Notes under the pieces: generated by a model
What the model was told of the DNA's origin: nothing
The model's database searches: none
Seen by the model: only the letters and a program-made list of their open reading frames with translations
Program-made: the position numbers and the translations under genes
Source: Bacteroidaceae bacterium
GTDB taxonomy: Bacteria > Bacteroidota > Bacteroidia > Bacteroidales > Bacteroidaceae
NCBI GenBank assembly: GCA_017507105.1
Contig: JAFWBM010000047.1
Span: forward strand, 1-64,000
Length of the DNA stretch: 64,000 nt
Direction: 5' to 3'
Shown: positions 15,010 to 24,876 of the stretch, piece after piece
Position numbering within the stretch: the first letter of the stretch is position 1
Layout of the letters: each line of letters opens with the position of its first letter

Positions 15010-16020
15010 ATGGATGTTATAAAGAATCTTATCGAGCGCGCACGTCAGGACAGACAGCGCATTGTTCTTCCCGAAGGAACAGAAGAGCGTACCATCAAAG
15101 CTGCCGACAAAGCCATTGCAGACGGCATTGCCGACATCATCATTCTAGGTAACAAAGCCGAAATTGCAGCACTTGCACAGAAGTTCGAGCTAAAGAACAT
15201 CGAGAAGGCTACAATCATCGACCCTATGGACAATCCCGATGCCGAGAAATATGCAAACTTACTATACGAGTTGCGCAAGGCAAAAGGTATGACTATGGAG
15301 GATGCACAGAAACTTGTATGCAACCCTCTATATCTCGGTTGCCTTATAATAAAAGCAGGCGATGCAGACGGCCAGGTAGCAGGAGCGCAGAACACTACAG
15401 GCAATGTATTGCGTCCAGCATTGCAGATTATAAAGACATCACCCGGCATCACATGCGTATCGGGTGCCATGATGATGATTACAAATGCAAAGGAATATGG
15501 CGAGGAGGGAGTGCTTTTCTTTGCCGACGTTGCAGTAACACCCAATCCCGATGCAAACCAGCTTTCACAGATAGCTGTATGTACTGCACAGACAGCAAAG
15601 GCACTTGCTGGTATCGAGCAGCCACGTGTAGCAATGCTCAGTTTCTCGACAAAAGGCTCGGCAAAACACGAGATGGTAGAGAAGGTTACAGAGGCAACAA
15701 GGCTTGCACACGAACTTGCACCCGAACTCGACCTTGACGGAGAACTACAGGCCGATGCAGCACTTGTTCCCTTTGTTGGTGCAAGCAAGGCTCCGGGCTC
15801 AACCGTTGCAGGCAAGGCAAACGTATTGGTATTCCCCGACCTGGGAGCCGGTAACATTGGTTACAAGCTGGTACAACGTTTGGGTGGTGCCGAGGCTATC
15901 GGTCCTGTACTTCAGGGTATTGCACGTCCTGTAAACGACCTTTCACGCGGTTGCTCGGTTGAGGATGTTTATATGATGGTTGCCATAACTGCAAACCAGG
16001 CAATAGCAGCAAAAAAATAA
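15010..16020 (+). CDS. pta: Phosphate acetyltransferase
   Basis: 336 residues, the short form without the N-terminal DRTGG/P-loop domains of the enterobacterial enzyme. It converts acetyl-CoA and phosphate to acetyl phosphate in fermentation. Characteristic segments are IVLPEGTEERTIKAA near the start, LGCLIIKAGDADGQVAGAQ, VLFFADVAVTPNPDA, MLSFSTKGSAKHEMV and FPDLGAGNIGYKLVQRL. Acetate kinase is encoded 53 bases downstream, the usual pairing for acetate and ATP production. Confidence 0.97.
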   Translation: MDVIKNLIERARQDRQRIVLPEGTEERTIKAADKAIADGIADIIILGNKAEIAALAQKFELKNIEKATIIDPMDNPDAEKYANLLYELRKAKGMTMEDAQKLVCNPLYLGCLIIKAGDADGQVAGAQNTTGNVLRPALQIIKTSPGITCVSGAMMMITNAKEYGEEGVLFFADVAVTPNPDANQLSQIAVCTAQTAKALAGIEQPRVAMLSFSTKGSAKHEMVEKVTEATRLAHELAPELDLDGELQADAALVPFVGASKAPGSTVAGKANVLVFPDLGAGNIGYKLVQRLGGAEAIGPVLQGIARPVNDLSRGCSVEDVYMMVAITANQAIAAKK

Positions 16021-16073
16021 GGAGAGTCCCATTTTAGACAACACAAATAAAATTCAAACAACTTCGTAATAAT

Positions 16074-17279
16074 ATGAAAATATTGGTTCTGAATTGCGGT
16101 AGTTCATCTATTAAATACCAGCTTTTCAACATTGAAACAAAAGAGGTAATAGCAAAGGGTGGAATTGAAAAGATAGGACTCGAGGGGTCATTCTTGAAGT
16201 TTAACCTGCCTAATGGTGAGAAAGAGACAATCTTCACAGCTATCCCCGAACATACAACAGGTGTGCGTCTTATAATAGATGTACTGACAAGCGAAAAGTG
16301 GGGCGTAGTTAAGTCAATCAACGAGATTGACGCTGTAGGTCATCGTATGGTACACGGAGGTGAGAAGTTCAGCAAGTCGACACTGCTTACCGACGAAGTA
16401 CTGAAAGACTTTGAGGCATGTAGCGACCTAGCCCCCCTACATAACCCTGCAAACCTTAAAGGTGTAAATGCAGTGAAAGAGATTGCACCCGAGATGCCCC
16501 AGGTTGGTGTATTTGACACATCGTTCCACCAGACAATGCCCGATTATGCATATATGTATGCACTACCCTATGAGTTATACGAGCAGTATGGTGTGCGCCG
16601 CTACGGTTTTCACGGAACATCGCACCGTTACATATCACAGCGCGTACTCGAGATTCTGGGTATGAAAGCCGAAGGCAGCCGTATTATTACATGCCACATT
16701 GGTAATGGTGGTTCAATAAGCGCCGTAAAAGATGGCAAGAGTGTAGACACCTCTATGGGACTGACACCACTTGAGGGACTTATGATGGGTACCCGTAGCG
16801 GTGATGTAGACCCCGGTGCTATACCTTTCATTATGGAGAAACTGAACCTTGACAGTCATGGACTGTCCGACCTTCTTAATAAGAAGTCGGGAGTTGCCGG
16901 TGTATCGGGTGTCTCATCAGATATGCGTGAGGTAAATGCAGCACAGGCCGAGGGTAACAAGCGCGCCGAGCTCGCCAACAAGATGTATTTCTATCGCATA
17001 AAGAAATATATAGGTGCCTACGCAGCAGCAATGGGTGGCGTTGATGTAATTGTCTTTGCAGGCGGTGTAGGCGAGAACCAATACGATTGCCGTCGTGAGG
17101 TTCTTTCCGGCCTTGAGTTCCTTGGAGTTGAACTTGATCAGGAACTTAACGAGCGTACACGTGGCGAAGAGAAGGTACTCTCTACTGCAGCATCTAAAGT
17201 TAAGGTTGTTCTTGTACCAACCGATGAGGAGTTGATGATTGCAAGCGACACTTACGAGATTGTAAAGAACCTGAAATAA
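16074..17279 (+). CDS. ackA: Acetate kinase
   Basis: 401 residues, ASKHA-fold kinase that transfers phosphate from acetyl phosphate to ADP. The N-terminal MKILVLNCGSSSIKYQLF, the GHRMVHGGEKF block, the catalytic Asp in VFDTSFHQTMP, the ARRYGFHGTSHRYI-type segment (RRYGFHGTSHRY), HIGNGGSISA, GLMMGTRSGDVDPG and FAGGVGENQ are all present. Second gene of the pta-ackA unit; ends at a long palindromic terminator. Confidence 0.98.
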   Translation: MKILVLNCGSSSIKYQLFNIETKEVIAKGGIEKIGLEGSFLKFNLPNGEKETIFTAIPEHTTGVRLIIDVLTSEKWGVVKSINEIDAVGHRMVHGGEKFSKSTLLTDEVLKDFEACSDLAPLHNPANLKGVNAVKEIAPEMPQVGVFDTSFHQTMPDYAYMYALPYELYEQYGVRRYGFHGTSHRYISQRVLEILGMKAEGSRIITCHIGNGGSISAVKDGKSVDTSMGLTPLEGLMMGTRSGDVDPGAIPFIMEKLNLDSHGLSDLLNKKSGVAGVSGVSSDMREVNAAQAEGNKRAELANKMYFYRIKKYIGAYAAAMGGVDVIVFAGGVGENQYDCRREVLSGLEFLGVELDQELNERTRGEEKVLSTAASKVKVVLVPTDEELMIASDTYEIVKNLK

Positions 17280-17291
17280 AAGAATTCTTCA

Positions 17292-17339
17292 ATAAAGATA
17301 AAAAGGTCACATTTTTAAATGTGACCTTTTTATCTTTAT
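17292..17339. terminator. Perfect palindrome, bidirectional terminator
   Basis: Arms of 23 bases with a two-base loop around ATTTTTAAAT, with T-rich ends in both directions. It lies between the convergent ackA and TSCPD genes. Confidence 0.85.
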
Positions 17340-17372
17340 GTTAATCGGCAAACAGAGTACGAGAGAACAACG

Positions 17373-17624
17373 CTACTCGACCATCAGTTGCTCCACTGCA
17401 CGGCACAACTGATCGGGACATGATGTAGGCTTACCATTACACTGTATTCCGTTCAAACGCTCCAACACATCCTCATATCTCATACCCTTTACAAGCGAAC
17501 TAACTCCTTGCAGATTCCCATGACATCCGCCATAGAAGCGCACCTCTACAATGCGCCCATTTTCACCTGTTACCTCAATAACCTGCGAGCAGGTACCTAT
17601 TGTCTTATATACAATCTTTTTCAT
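17373..17624 (-). CDS. TSCPD-domain protein (four-Cys, TIGR03905-like)
   Basis: 83 residues with conserved cysteines in GTCSQ, FYGGCHGN, GIQC and TSCPDQLCRA. The TSCPD motif is the zinc-binding-like end found free-standing or on the C-terminus of class II ribonucleotide reductases; the free-standing form has no proven role. It follows the SufE gene on the minus strand with a one-base overlap, so a link to sulfur or metal handling is possible. Confidence 0.85.
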   Translation of the reverse strand: MKKIVYKTIGTCSQVIEVTGENGRIVEVRFYGGCHGNLQGVSSLVKGMRYEDVLERLNGIQCNGKPTSCPDQLCRAVEQLMVE

Positions 17625-18052
17625 TATTGTTCACATTTAGTCTTATATGCAAGGGCATATAGCCTCATCTGTTTAATCATGGCAACAAGTCCGTTGCTTC
17701 GTGTCGGCGAAAGATGCTCACGCAAACCTATAGCCTCAACAAAGTAAGGTTCATTATCCAATATCTCATCGGGAGTGTGTCCCGAATATACCTTTACCAG
17801 CAACGATACAATACCCTTGACTATAAGGGCGTCACTCTCGGCACGGAAATAGACCTTACCATCGAGCAACTCGGCCCATAACCATACACGGCTCTGACAT
17901 CCTTCAATAAGGTTACTCTCGGTCTTATACTCCTCGTCCAACGGCTCCACATCACTTCCCAAGTCTATCAGCAACTGATAGCGGTCCATCCAGTCATCGA
18001 ACGAAGAGAACTCTTCTATTATCTCGTCTTGTTTATCTTTAATGCTACTCAT
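17624..18052 (-). CDS. SufE-family sulfur acceptor
   Basis: 142 residues. The fold-defining stretches WMDRYQLLIDLG, the catalytic-cysteine loop LIEGCQSRVWLWAEL (Cys near residue 52), RAESDALIVKGIVSLLVKVYSG and LSPTRSNGL match SufE/YgdK. SufE takes persulfide sulfur from a cysteine desulfurase for Fe-S cluster assembly. Three bases separate its start from the end of the M28 gene upstream. Confidence 0.92.
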   Translation of the reverse strand: MSSIKDKQDEIIEEFSSFDDWMDRYQLLIDLGSDVEPLDEEYKTESNLIEGCQSRVWLWAELLDGKVYFRAESDALIVKGIVSLLVKVYSGHTPDEILDNEPYFVEAIGLREHLSPTRSNGLVAMIKQMRLYALAYKTKCEQ

Positions 18053-18055
18053 GCC

Positions 18056-19045
18056 TTATTTCTCGTTATAAATTACAGCCACTACCGTCTGACCTACAAT
18101 TCTCAATGTCTCGGCCGATATCCATGACATATCATCCTTTACAGTATGCCAATAGGGGCCGAAGCCACTTTTGCTATCTTTATCGCGGTTTATAATGTCA
18201 ATACAGGGAATACCCATAAACTCGTTCACATACAAATGGTCGTCAGTGACATATCCCCCCTCTTCATTGATAAAGATGGATGAGAAGCCCATCTCTGCCG
18301 CACGTTTCCAAACCTTATCCACTATAGATGAAGCATAGTGTTCCGATATGCCCTCGCGAAGAAATTTAGATTGAGGGGCACCCACTATGTCGAGGAGGAT
18401 TCCAAAACGAGCATTATAGTTCTCTTTATGAGGCATTCGGGCCCAATACTGCGAACCTAATGCCCATGAATTCTCAGTTGTGGCCATTTCGCTTGCGTGA
18501 GTACCATAATCCTCAGCATCGAAAAGCACAATATCAATGCCTAGTTCGGAAGGAGTTAGAGAGAGAAGCCTTGCTACTTCAATAAGCACCCCCACTCCAC
18601 TGCCACCATCATTCGCACCTAGAATTGGTTTGCGATGGTTTGCAGGATCGGGATCTGCATCAGCCCAAGGACGACTATCCCAATGAGCACACAACAGGAT
18701 TCTTTTTCTTTTCTGTGGCTGAAACGATGCTATTATGTTGCATGCATCAAGTTTTGTTCCTGTATATGCAGTAAGCTGCACCCTCTGCATTGTAACCTCA
18801 GCACCATAGCTGCGTAGTTTATCGGCAAGCCATTCGGCACATGCCTTATGTGCATCGCTGTTCGGAACACGAGGACCAAAAGATACCTGTTTCTCTACAA
18901 ATTTATAAGCACTGTCACCATTAAAGGAGGGTATAGTTATCCCCTGCTCGGCAACATCCTTCTTAGGAGCCTGTTTCGTAGAGCCTCCGGTACATGCAAC
19001 AAAAGCAAAGAGAGCTGTTATGAATATTGTAAAAAGGGTTCTCAT
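18056..19045 (-). CDS. M28-family lipoprotein, glutaminyl cyclase-like
   Basis: 329 residues with a lipoprotein signal (FAFVACTGG). The zinc-binding elements are visible: CAHWDSRPWADADPDP, LGANDGGSGVGVLIEVARLL and VLFDAEDYG, plus a late histidine in FGPYWHTVKDD. The DSRPWAD block and size are typical of glutaminyl-peptide cyclotransferases of the M28 fold, which form N-terminal pyroglutamate on exported proteins; an aminopeptidase is the alternative. Bacteroidetes use such enzymes in the periplasm. It follows cysS by two bases. Confidence 0.82.
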   Translation of the reverse strand: MRTLFTIFITALFAFVACTGGSTKQAPKKDVAEQGITIPSFNGDSAYKFVEKQVSFGPRVPNSDAHKACAEWLADKLRSYGAEVTMQRVQLTAYTGTKLDACNIIASFQPQKRKRILLCAHWDSRPWADADPDPANHRKPILGANDGGSGVGVLIEVARLLSLTPSELGIDIVLFDAEDYGTHASEMATTENSWALGSQYWARMPHKENYNARFGILLDIVGAPQSKFLREGISEHYASSIVDKVWKRAAEMGFSSIFINEEGGYVTDDHLYVNEFMGIPCIDIINRDKDSKSGFGPYWHTVKDDMSWISAETLRIVGQTVVAVIYNEK

Positions 19046-19047
19046 AT

Positions 19048-20523
19048 TTACTTGTTCAATTTCCAGGTTGCACCCTCTTTGCCATCTTTAATCTCGAATC
19101 CTAGAGCCTGCAATTCGTTTCGTATCTTGTCACTTGTAGCCCAATCCTTTGCGGCCTTAGCAGCCTGACGCTGCTCCAGCAACATATCTACCACCTTACC
19201 GAATGCCTCCTCGCGTGCACTACCCGAGCCACGCTCCTCCTTGAGTCCAAGTATATCGAATGTAAACATCGAGAACACCTCTTTAAGCTCGTCAAGGTCG
19301 GTTGCCGAGATAGTGGCCTTTTTATCGGCAAGTTGATTTATGGCACGGGATGCGTCGAACAGATGGGAGATAACCTGCGCTGTATTCAAATCATCGTTCA
19401 TTGCATCATAACACTTGGCACGTAGAGAAGAGACGTCAACCGTTGTATCATTAGCAGGAACTATTGTGCCTAAAGTACTCCATGCATCCATAAGACGTTG
19501 CAATCCTTTCTCAGCAGCCTGCAAAGCCTCGTTTCCAAAATCGACAGTACTGCGATAGTGTGCCTGCAAAATAAAGAAACGTATTGTCATAGGCGAGTAT
19601 GCCTGCTGCAACAACGGGTGAGACCCTGTAAAGAACTCGGCCAAATTTATAAAGTTGTTATATGACTTACCCATCTTCTGGCCGTTAATGGTAATCATAT
19701 TGTTATGCATCCAATATTTCACAACGCTATGTCCCATAGCAGCTACACCTTGTGCTATCTCGCACTCATGATGCGGGAATATTAAGTCCATTCCACCACC
19801 ATGTATATCGAATTCTGCACCAAGATATTTTCGGCCCATTGCAGTACACTCGCAATGCCAACCCGGAAAACCATCACTCCAAGGTGAAGGCCAGCGCATT
19901 ATGTGCTGGGGCTGTGCACATTTCCACAATGCAAAATCGGCAGGATTACGTTTCTCATTCTGCCCGTCAAGTTCACGTGTCGTGTTCAGCACATCATCAA
20001 GATTGCGGCCCGACAAGACACCGTACTTATGGTCCTTGTCGTATTTGGCAACGTCGAAATATACCGAGCCCTCGCTCTCATATGCATAGCCATTGTCAAG
20101 AATCTCCTTGACTAGTTCTATCTGCTCTATTATATGGCCTGACGCATGAGGCTCAATACTGGGAGGAAGCACATTAAGAGCCTCCATCGCTTTATGATAA
20201 CGCAGAGTGTAGTGTTGTACAACCTCCATTGGCTCCAGTTGCTCTAGACGAGCCTTCTTTGCTATCTTATCCTCGCCCTCATCGGCATCGTGCTCAAGAT
20301 GGCCAACATCTGTGATATTACGCACATAACGTACTTTATAACCGATATTAGTTAGATATCGGAACAAGACATCGAATGTTATTGCCGGACGGGCATGTCC
20401 CAGATGGGCATCACCGTATACAGTAGGACCACATACATACAATCCGACATTAGGAGCATGTAAGGGCTCAAAAAGTTCTTTCTTACGCGTCAGCGTATTA
20501 TATATCATCAGTCTATTTTCCAT
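19048..20523 (-). CDS. cysS: Cysteinyl-tRNA synthetase
   Basis: 491 residues, class I synthetase. HIGH-type motif [13 protein letters not shown] (about 35-47), zinc ligands including [14 protein letters not shown] and HHECEIAQG, and the KMSKS-type motif [11 protein letters not shown] (about 283). C-terminal DALR-type helical domain from about residue 370. The full family length is present. It heads a leftward unit with the M28, SufE and TSCPD genes. Confidence 0.97.
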   Translation of the reverse strand: MENRLMIYNTLTRKKELFEPLHAPNVGLYVCGPTVYGDAHLGHARPAITFDVLFRYLTNIGYKVRYVRNITDVGHLEHDADEGEDKIAKKARLEQLEPMEVVQHYTLRYHKAMEALNVLPPSIEPHASGHIIEQIELVKEILDNGYAYESEGSVYFDVAKYDKDHKYGVLSGRNLDDVLNTTRELDGQNEKRNPADFALWKCAQPQHIMRWPSPWSDGFPGWHCECTAMGRKYLGAEFDIHGGGMDLIFPHHECEIAQGVAAMGHSVVKYWMHNNMITINGQKMGKSYNNFINLAEFFTGSHPLLQQAYSPMTIRFFILQAHYRSTVDFGNEALQAAEKGLQRLMDAWSTLGTIVPANDTTVDVSSLRAKCYDAMNDDLNTAQVISHLFDASRAINQLADKKATISATDLDELKEVFSMFTFDILGLKEERGSGSAREEAFGKVVDMLLEQRQAAKAAKDWATSDKIRNELQALGFEIKDGKEGATWKLNK

Positions 20524-20551
20524 AATATGTTGTTTATATCCTTATGTCTGT

Positions 20552-20570
20552 TTCGCATCTAAGATGCGAA
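20552..20570 (-). terminator. Hairpin after the sigma factor gene
   Basis: TTCGCATC pairs with GATGCGAA around a three-base loop, between the sigma factor gene and cysS on the same strand. Probably ends the sigma transcript; the T run is weak. Confidence 0.45.
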
Positions 20571-20649
20571 GATAATGATAAAAAATCAAAATCAGGATAT
20601 AAAATCAAAAAGAGATGGCAATGCTGTGATATTTTACTCTATTGTCCGG

Positions 20650-21153
20650 CTATCTGAAGTCCTTTAGCAGTTGCTGAAGATGCTGACGTGTGAAAAATAT
20701 ACGACTCTTAACTGTACCCAGCGGCAACGAAAGTCTCTCGGCAATCTCACGATACTTAAATCCCGACAGATGCATCATGAACGGTATGCGGTACTCCTTG
20801 GGTAATGAGTTAAGGACTTTATATATCTCCTTACTGTCATAATTGTTTTCGGTACTATAATTCTCGAACTCGCATACCTGATTCAGATGATAAAGATTGT
20901 CGGTCTTGTCGACAAAAGTCTGGTCGCGCACAATCTTACGATAACTATTGATGAAAATATTGCGCATGATGGTATATACCCAACCTTTGAAATTTGTATC
21001 AGGGATATACTTATCCATGTTATCGAGAGCCTTTAAAGATGTCTCCTGCAACAAATCATTCGCCTCTTCTTTATCTGCTGTCAGTTTGAATGCAAACCTT
21101 TGCAGTTCGGACTGCACTTCAAGCAGATCTCTTCTAAACTTTGCAGTGTCCAA
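20650..21153 (-). CDS. ECF-type RNA polymerase sigma factor
   Basis: 167 residues. Region 2 covers about 20-80 (DLLQETSLKALDNMDKY, FKGWVYTIMRNIFINSYRK) and region 4 about 105-160 (LPKEYRIPFMMHLSGFKYREIAERLSLPLGTVKSRIFFTRQHL). No anti-sigma gene adjoins it, which is common for the growth-related SigH/EcfG-unlike sigma factors of Bacteroidales. Target promoters cannot be read from here. Confidence 0.9.
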   Translation of the reverse strand: MDTAKFRRDLLEVQSELQRFAFKLTADKEEANDLLQETSLKALDNMDKYIPDTNFKGWVYTIMRNIFINSYRKIVRDQTFVDKTDNLYHLNQVCEFENYSTENNYDSKEIYKVLNSLPKEYRIPFMMHLSGFKYREIAERLSLPLGTVKSRIFFTRQHLQQLLKDFR

Positions 21154-21233
21154 TTTTAGCTGTTTTTTTACTGTAATAATATATTAACAGCCAAAAAAGG
21201 AATTTGTTTATTAAGAAATGAAAAAAGATAAAA

Positions 21234-23714
21234 TCAGTCGCTGAAATAGACCCTCTTAATTCTACCCGAAACTGATGTAAGAATTTCGTAAGGAATTGTA
21301 TCTATCCATTGTGCCAACAGCTCTACAGAAAGGTTACTTCCAAAGATTTCCACCTCATCGCCCTCTTTACAATCTATATCTGTGACATCCACCATACATA
21401 CATCCATACATATATTTCCGACATAGCGAGCCTTTTTACCGGCAATGATGCAATATCCGTTTCCATTGCCAAAACGACGATTAAGTCCATCGGCATATCC
21501 TATAGGCAGGGCTGCAATACGGGAAGGACGGGTAACTGCACCCCGACGGCTATAACCTACAGTCTCACCAGCCGGCACCTCACGAATCTGCAATATTATT
21601 GTTTTCAATGTAGAGATAGGATGTAGCGCTGCATCACCACCCATTGGAGAGACGCCATACAGCCCTATTCCAAGACGTACCATATCGCACTGCCTGTCAA
21701 CAAAACGCTCAGTAGCGGCACTGTTACATATATGACGCAATATATGATGCGGAAAAGCCTCTTGTAACTGCGATGCAGCACTGTTGAACAGTTCCATCTG
21801 TTTTGTTGAGAAATCGTCGAATTGTTCACTGTCACTACCTGCAAAATGTGAAAATACAGAGCGTGGAGTGAGCGTATTCTGCCGTTGAAGTACCTCTATA
21901 AGCTGCGGCACTTCATGAGGCATAAAACCAAGACGGTGCATGCCTGTGTCTATCTTTATATGAATAGGATAATCTGTAATTCCTTCACGTCCGGCAGCCT
22001 GAAGAAGCATATTCAACATTCCGAAACTATAGACTTCCGGTTCCAGTTTGTTACTGAAAAGCGTACGGAAAGAACTAGGCTCGGGATTCATCACTATTAT
22101 TCCTGTGGTTATTCCATCGGTACGCAACTCTGCGCCTTCATCGGCAACAGCCACCGCAAGATAATCCACATTACACTCCTGCAAAGTACGGGCTACCTCA
22201 AGAGCACCTGCTCCATAAGCAGATGCCTTAACCATACAGACTGTCTTTACACCTTTTGCAAGAGTATTACGATAGTGGTTGAGATTATTCCTAAGTGCAC
22301 TCAGATTAACCTCAAGTATTGTCTGGTGAACCTTCTCCTCGAGCATTTCGGCAATTACCTCGAAGTGCAATGAGCGCGAGCCCTTTATAAGGATTGCTTC
22401 GTTTTGGAAAGTGTTGTCGGTCAAAGAGTGTATAAACGACTCGGTATCGGAAAAGAAACTGACATCTATTCCTAATCGAGAAAAACGTTCTTGCTCACTA
22501 CTGATTCCCTTGCCTATACCAATAAGCCTGTCTATATTCCTTTTGCCTATATATTGGGCCACAATACGATATAGAGAGCGAGCCGACATTCCTGTCTGCT
22601 TTATATCGCCTAAGATAAGTGTACGCTTATGCTGAGGTAACGTATTGCAACGACGCTCTAAAAAATCGAGAGCAATATCAAGCGATGCGATATCCGAATT
22701 ATAGCTATCATTTATGAGCATACATCCGTTCTTGCCCTCTTTTACCTCGAGACGCATGGCAACAGGCTCCAGCTGGGCCATACGTTCGGCAATGGTCTCG
22801 GGAGATATCATCAAGTAGAGAGCTGTTGCCAAACAGTTTATAGAGTCCTCTATCGATGCATCATCAAGGAATGGTATACGATAACTATTGTCGAACGACA
22901 GATACCGATAACGAATAGTCGTACCCGAGGTATCTTTCTCTATCGAACGTATGAAGAGTGGACGTTCGGCATCCACCTTGGACCAAGCTATCTCACGCGA
23001 ACCTAACATTGCACGATTTACACAATTTACAAGAATGGGATTGTCGCCATTATAGATAAGTACATCACACTCCTTGAACAACTGCAGTTTATCGTCACAC
23101 TTATCTTGTAATGTAGAAAAATTCTCTTGATGGGCGTTACTTATATTTGTAAGCACACCTATTGTCGGTGATATTATATTCTGTAATCTGCCCATCTCAT
23201 TAGGTTGCGATATTCCGGCCTCGAATATACCCAATGTTGTCTGCTTGCCGAGCATCCACACCGACAAAGGAACACCTATCTGGGAATTATAGCTTCGGGG
23301 CGAACGTGTGACACTGTATTTTCCGGATGTAAGCTGATATAACCACTCTTTTACAATTGTTTTTCCATCACTGCCGGTGATACCAACCACCGGAATATTG
23401 AATTTGGAACGATGATGCGCCGCAAGCCGTTGCAACGCCGAAAGTGCATCGGAGACCTCTATGAAATTGGCATCGGGATACTCTTCATATTCACATGAAC
23501 TGCTTACCACAAAATTACGCACTCCCCTGGCATATAGTTCAGGGATGTATCTGTGGCCATCACCATGTTTTGTTACAATGGCAAAAAAGAGTGTCTCCTC
23601 GGGGAAAGTCAGTGAGCGACTGTCGGTAAGCAATCTTGTTACACGATTATCCGGTGCGTGCCCATGAAGAGGAGCCTTTAGAATAGCAGCTATATGTTCA
23701 ACAGAGTATTGCAT
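21234..23714 (-). CDS. Fused MurF ligase and alanine racemase
   Basis: 826 residues. The N-terminal ~450 residues are MurF, which adds D-Ala-D-Ala to UDP-MurNAc-tripeptide: ATP loop GITGSDGKTIVKEWLY (about 111-126), then SYNSQIGVPLSVW, NISNAHQENF and NDSYNSD. The C-terminal ~365 residues are a PLP alanine racemase: the cofactor lysine in VCMVKASAYGAGALEVA, HIKIDTGMHRLGF, and GYSRRGAV with the catalytic tyrosine region near VGNICMDVCMVDVT. The fusion couples D-Ala supply with its use and is known in Bacteroidetes. It overlaps the GSCFA gene by 25 bases. Confidence 0.95.
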   Translation of the reverse strand: MQYSVEHIAAILKAPLHGHAPDNRVTRLLTDSRSLTFPEETLFFAIVTKHGDGHRYIPELYARGVRNFVVSSSCEYEEYPDANFIEVSDALSALQRLAAHHRSKFNIPVVGITGSDGKTIVKEWLYQLTSGKYSVTRSPRSYNSQIGVPLSVWMLGKQTTLGIFEAGISQPNEMGRLQNIISPTIGVLTNISNAHQENFSTLQDKCDDKLQLFKECDVLIYNGDNPILVNCVNRAMLGSREIAWSKVDAERPLFIRSIEKDTSGTTIRYRYLSFDNSYRIPFLDDASIEDSINCLATALYLMISPETIAERMAQLEPVAMRLEVKEGKNGCMLINDSYNSDIASLDIALDFLERRCNTLPQHKRTLILGDIKQTGMSARSLYRIVAQYIGKRNIDRLIGIGKGISSEQERFSRLGIDVSFFSDTESFIHSLTDNTFQNEAILIKGSRSLHFEVIAEMLEEKVHQTILEVNLSALRNNLNHYRNTLAKGVKTVCMVKASAYGAGALEVARTLQECNVDYLAVAVADEGAELRTDGITTGIIVMNPEPSSFRTLFSNKLEPEVYSFGMLNMLLQAAGREGITDYPIHIKIDTGMHRLGFMPHEVPQLIEVLQRQNTLTPRSVFSHFAGSDSEQFDDFSTKQMELFNSAASQLQEAFPHHILRHICNSAATERFVDRQCDMVRLGIGLYGVSPMGGDAALHPISTLKTIILQIREVPAGETVGYSRRGAVTRPSRIAALPIGYADGLNRRFGNGNGYCIIAGKKARYVGNICMDVCMVDVTDIDCKEGDEVEIFGSNLSVELLAQWIDTIPYEILTSVSGRIKRVYFSD

Positions 23715-24685
23715 CTTTCTATTTCATTTTTAAAGTCCATAAAGGGGTTACTCTCTACAAGACTCTTAACTTTCATTAATATTTTATTTATAAACGCCTT
23801 ATACTCGGGCGATGATGGATTGTTTGGACGGTGCGCGAGCGCTTTTGTTATCTCACCTATCTCTATATTCAACCCCGCCGTACGCTGCGAGAAGAATGAA
23901 GAGGCAAAACACTCCCAGATATAATCTTGCGCCAATGACGATGGATGCACCATATCATCGGCATAGAAACGGTAGTCACGCAACTCATCGAGCATTATCT
24001 CGTATGAAGGGAAGTACAACACCTGCTCAGGGAAGTTGCGTTTCAGTTCCTCGACTGCAAGCAGCAAGGTTGCTTTACTCACCTGATTATCGTGTGCACC
24101 ATCGCGCAAATGACGTATTGGACTTATTGTAAACATTATCCTTGCCGAACGGGAAACCTCTTTAAGTTTCTCTATCAGACCCGATATCTCATTCACAATC
24201 TCTTCCACCGACAAGAGTTCGCGACTGAACATCTTTTGAGGCAGTTTATGACAATTACCTACAACCTTACCATCGTTAATGTTACGATATACATATGCCG
24301 TTCCGAAAGTAAGCATCAATAAATCCAGAGAAGGCAACATGTCATGGGCACTTTCTATTCTCTTGTTGACAGAAGCCACAACCTCGTCTGCATTTTCGGA
24401 AGAGAAGTCCCCATGATGCATGAGGCTATGCCATAAACCGTTGTGTTGTATCATGCATGACGACGAGGGCATTATAAGTTCACAATCTATAATACGCTGC
24501 AATGCCACTGACAAAGAGAACGGATTATACAATATGCCGAAAGGATTGACATCCACATCGAACTTATACTCTTTCAATCGCATACCCATGTTCTGAGCAA
24601 AGCACGAACCAAGCAGCATTATCTTTGTCGAGTGCGATATCTCTATCTTTCCAATCGGTAATGTAACATCTGTTTTAAAGCGCAT
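23690..24685 (-). CDS. GSCFA-domain protein
   Basis: 331 residues from MRFKTDV at 24685, chosen because a -7 box lies just upstream at 24712-24719; an ORF extension to 24754 would include the promoter. The diagnostic GSCFAQNMG is at about residues 28-36, with NPFGILYNPFS after it, a LTFGTAYVY segment, FTISPIRHLRDGAHDNQVSK and DDMVHPSSLAQDYIWE. The family is SGNH-hydrolase-like and may act on cell-envelope polymers. First gene of the unit leading into murF-alr (25-base overlap), which supports an envelope role. Confidence 0.85.
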   Translation of the reverse strand: MRFKTDVTLPIGKIEISHSTKIMLLGSCFAQNMGMRLKEYKFDVDVNPFGILYNPFSLSVALQRIIDCELIMPSSSCMIQHNGLWHSLMHHGDFSSENADEVVASVNKRIESAHDMLPSLDLLMLTFGTAYVYRNINDGKVVGNCHKLPQKMFSRELLSVEEIVNEISGLIEKLKEVSRSARIMFTISPIRHLRDGAHDNQVSKATLLLAVEELKRNFPEQVLYFPSYEIMLDELRDYRFYADDMVHPSSLAQDYIWECFASSFFSQRTAGLNIEIGEITKALAHRPNNPSSPEYKAFINKILMKVKSLVESNPFMDFKNEIERCNTLLNI

Positions 24686-24711
24686 TCTCTTTTTATAAAA
24701 TTTATTTTGTG

Positions 24712-24719
24712 CAAAAATA
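24712..24719 (-). promoter_or_regulatory. -7 box before the GSCFA gene
   Basis: On the minus strand TATTTTTG, 27 bases before the ATG at 24685. No clear -33 box. Confidence 0.45.
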
Positions 24720-24876
24720 AGCAACCTCTTCAATTTATTATTGTATATTCGCAAAATATTTAAGAAGTTGTTTTAATTTATTTCAATTATATTTATATAG
24801 TAAAAATAGTTTGCCATAATATATATATTGCATAAATTCAAACAATCTCTAATATGTGCAACGCATATTTATAGGT

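Noticed and set aside
15045-15857. 270-codon open frame antisense to pta
   Set aside because: It mirrors the codon bias of pta, encodes a low-complexity Ser/Ala/Pro-rich product with no domain, and has no promoter or ribosome site.
21234-23714. MurF-alanine racemase fusion as a novelty
   Set aside because: The fusion is already known in Bacteroidetes and both halves look normal.
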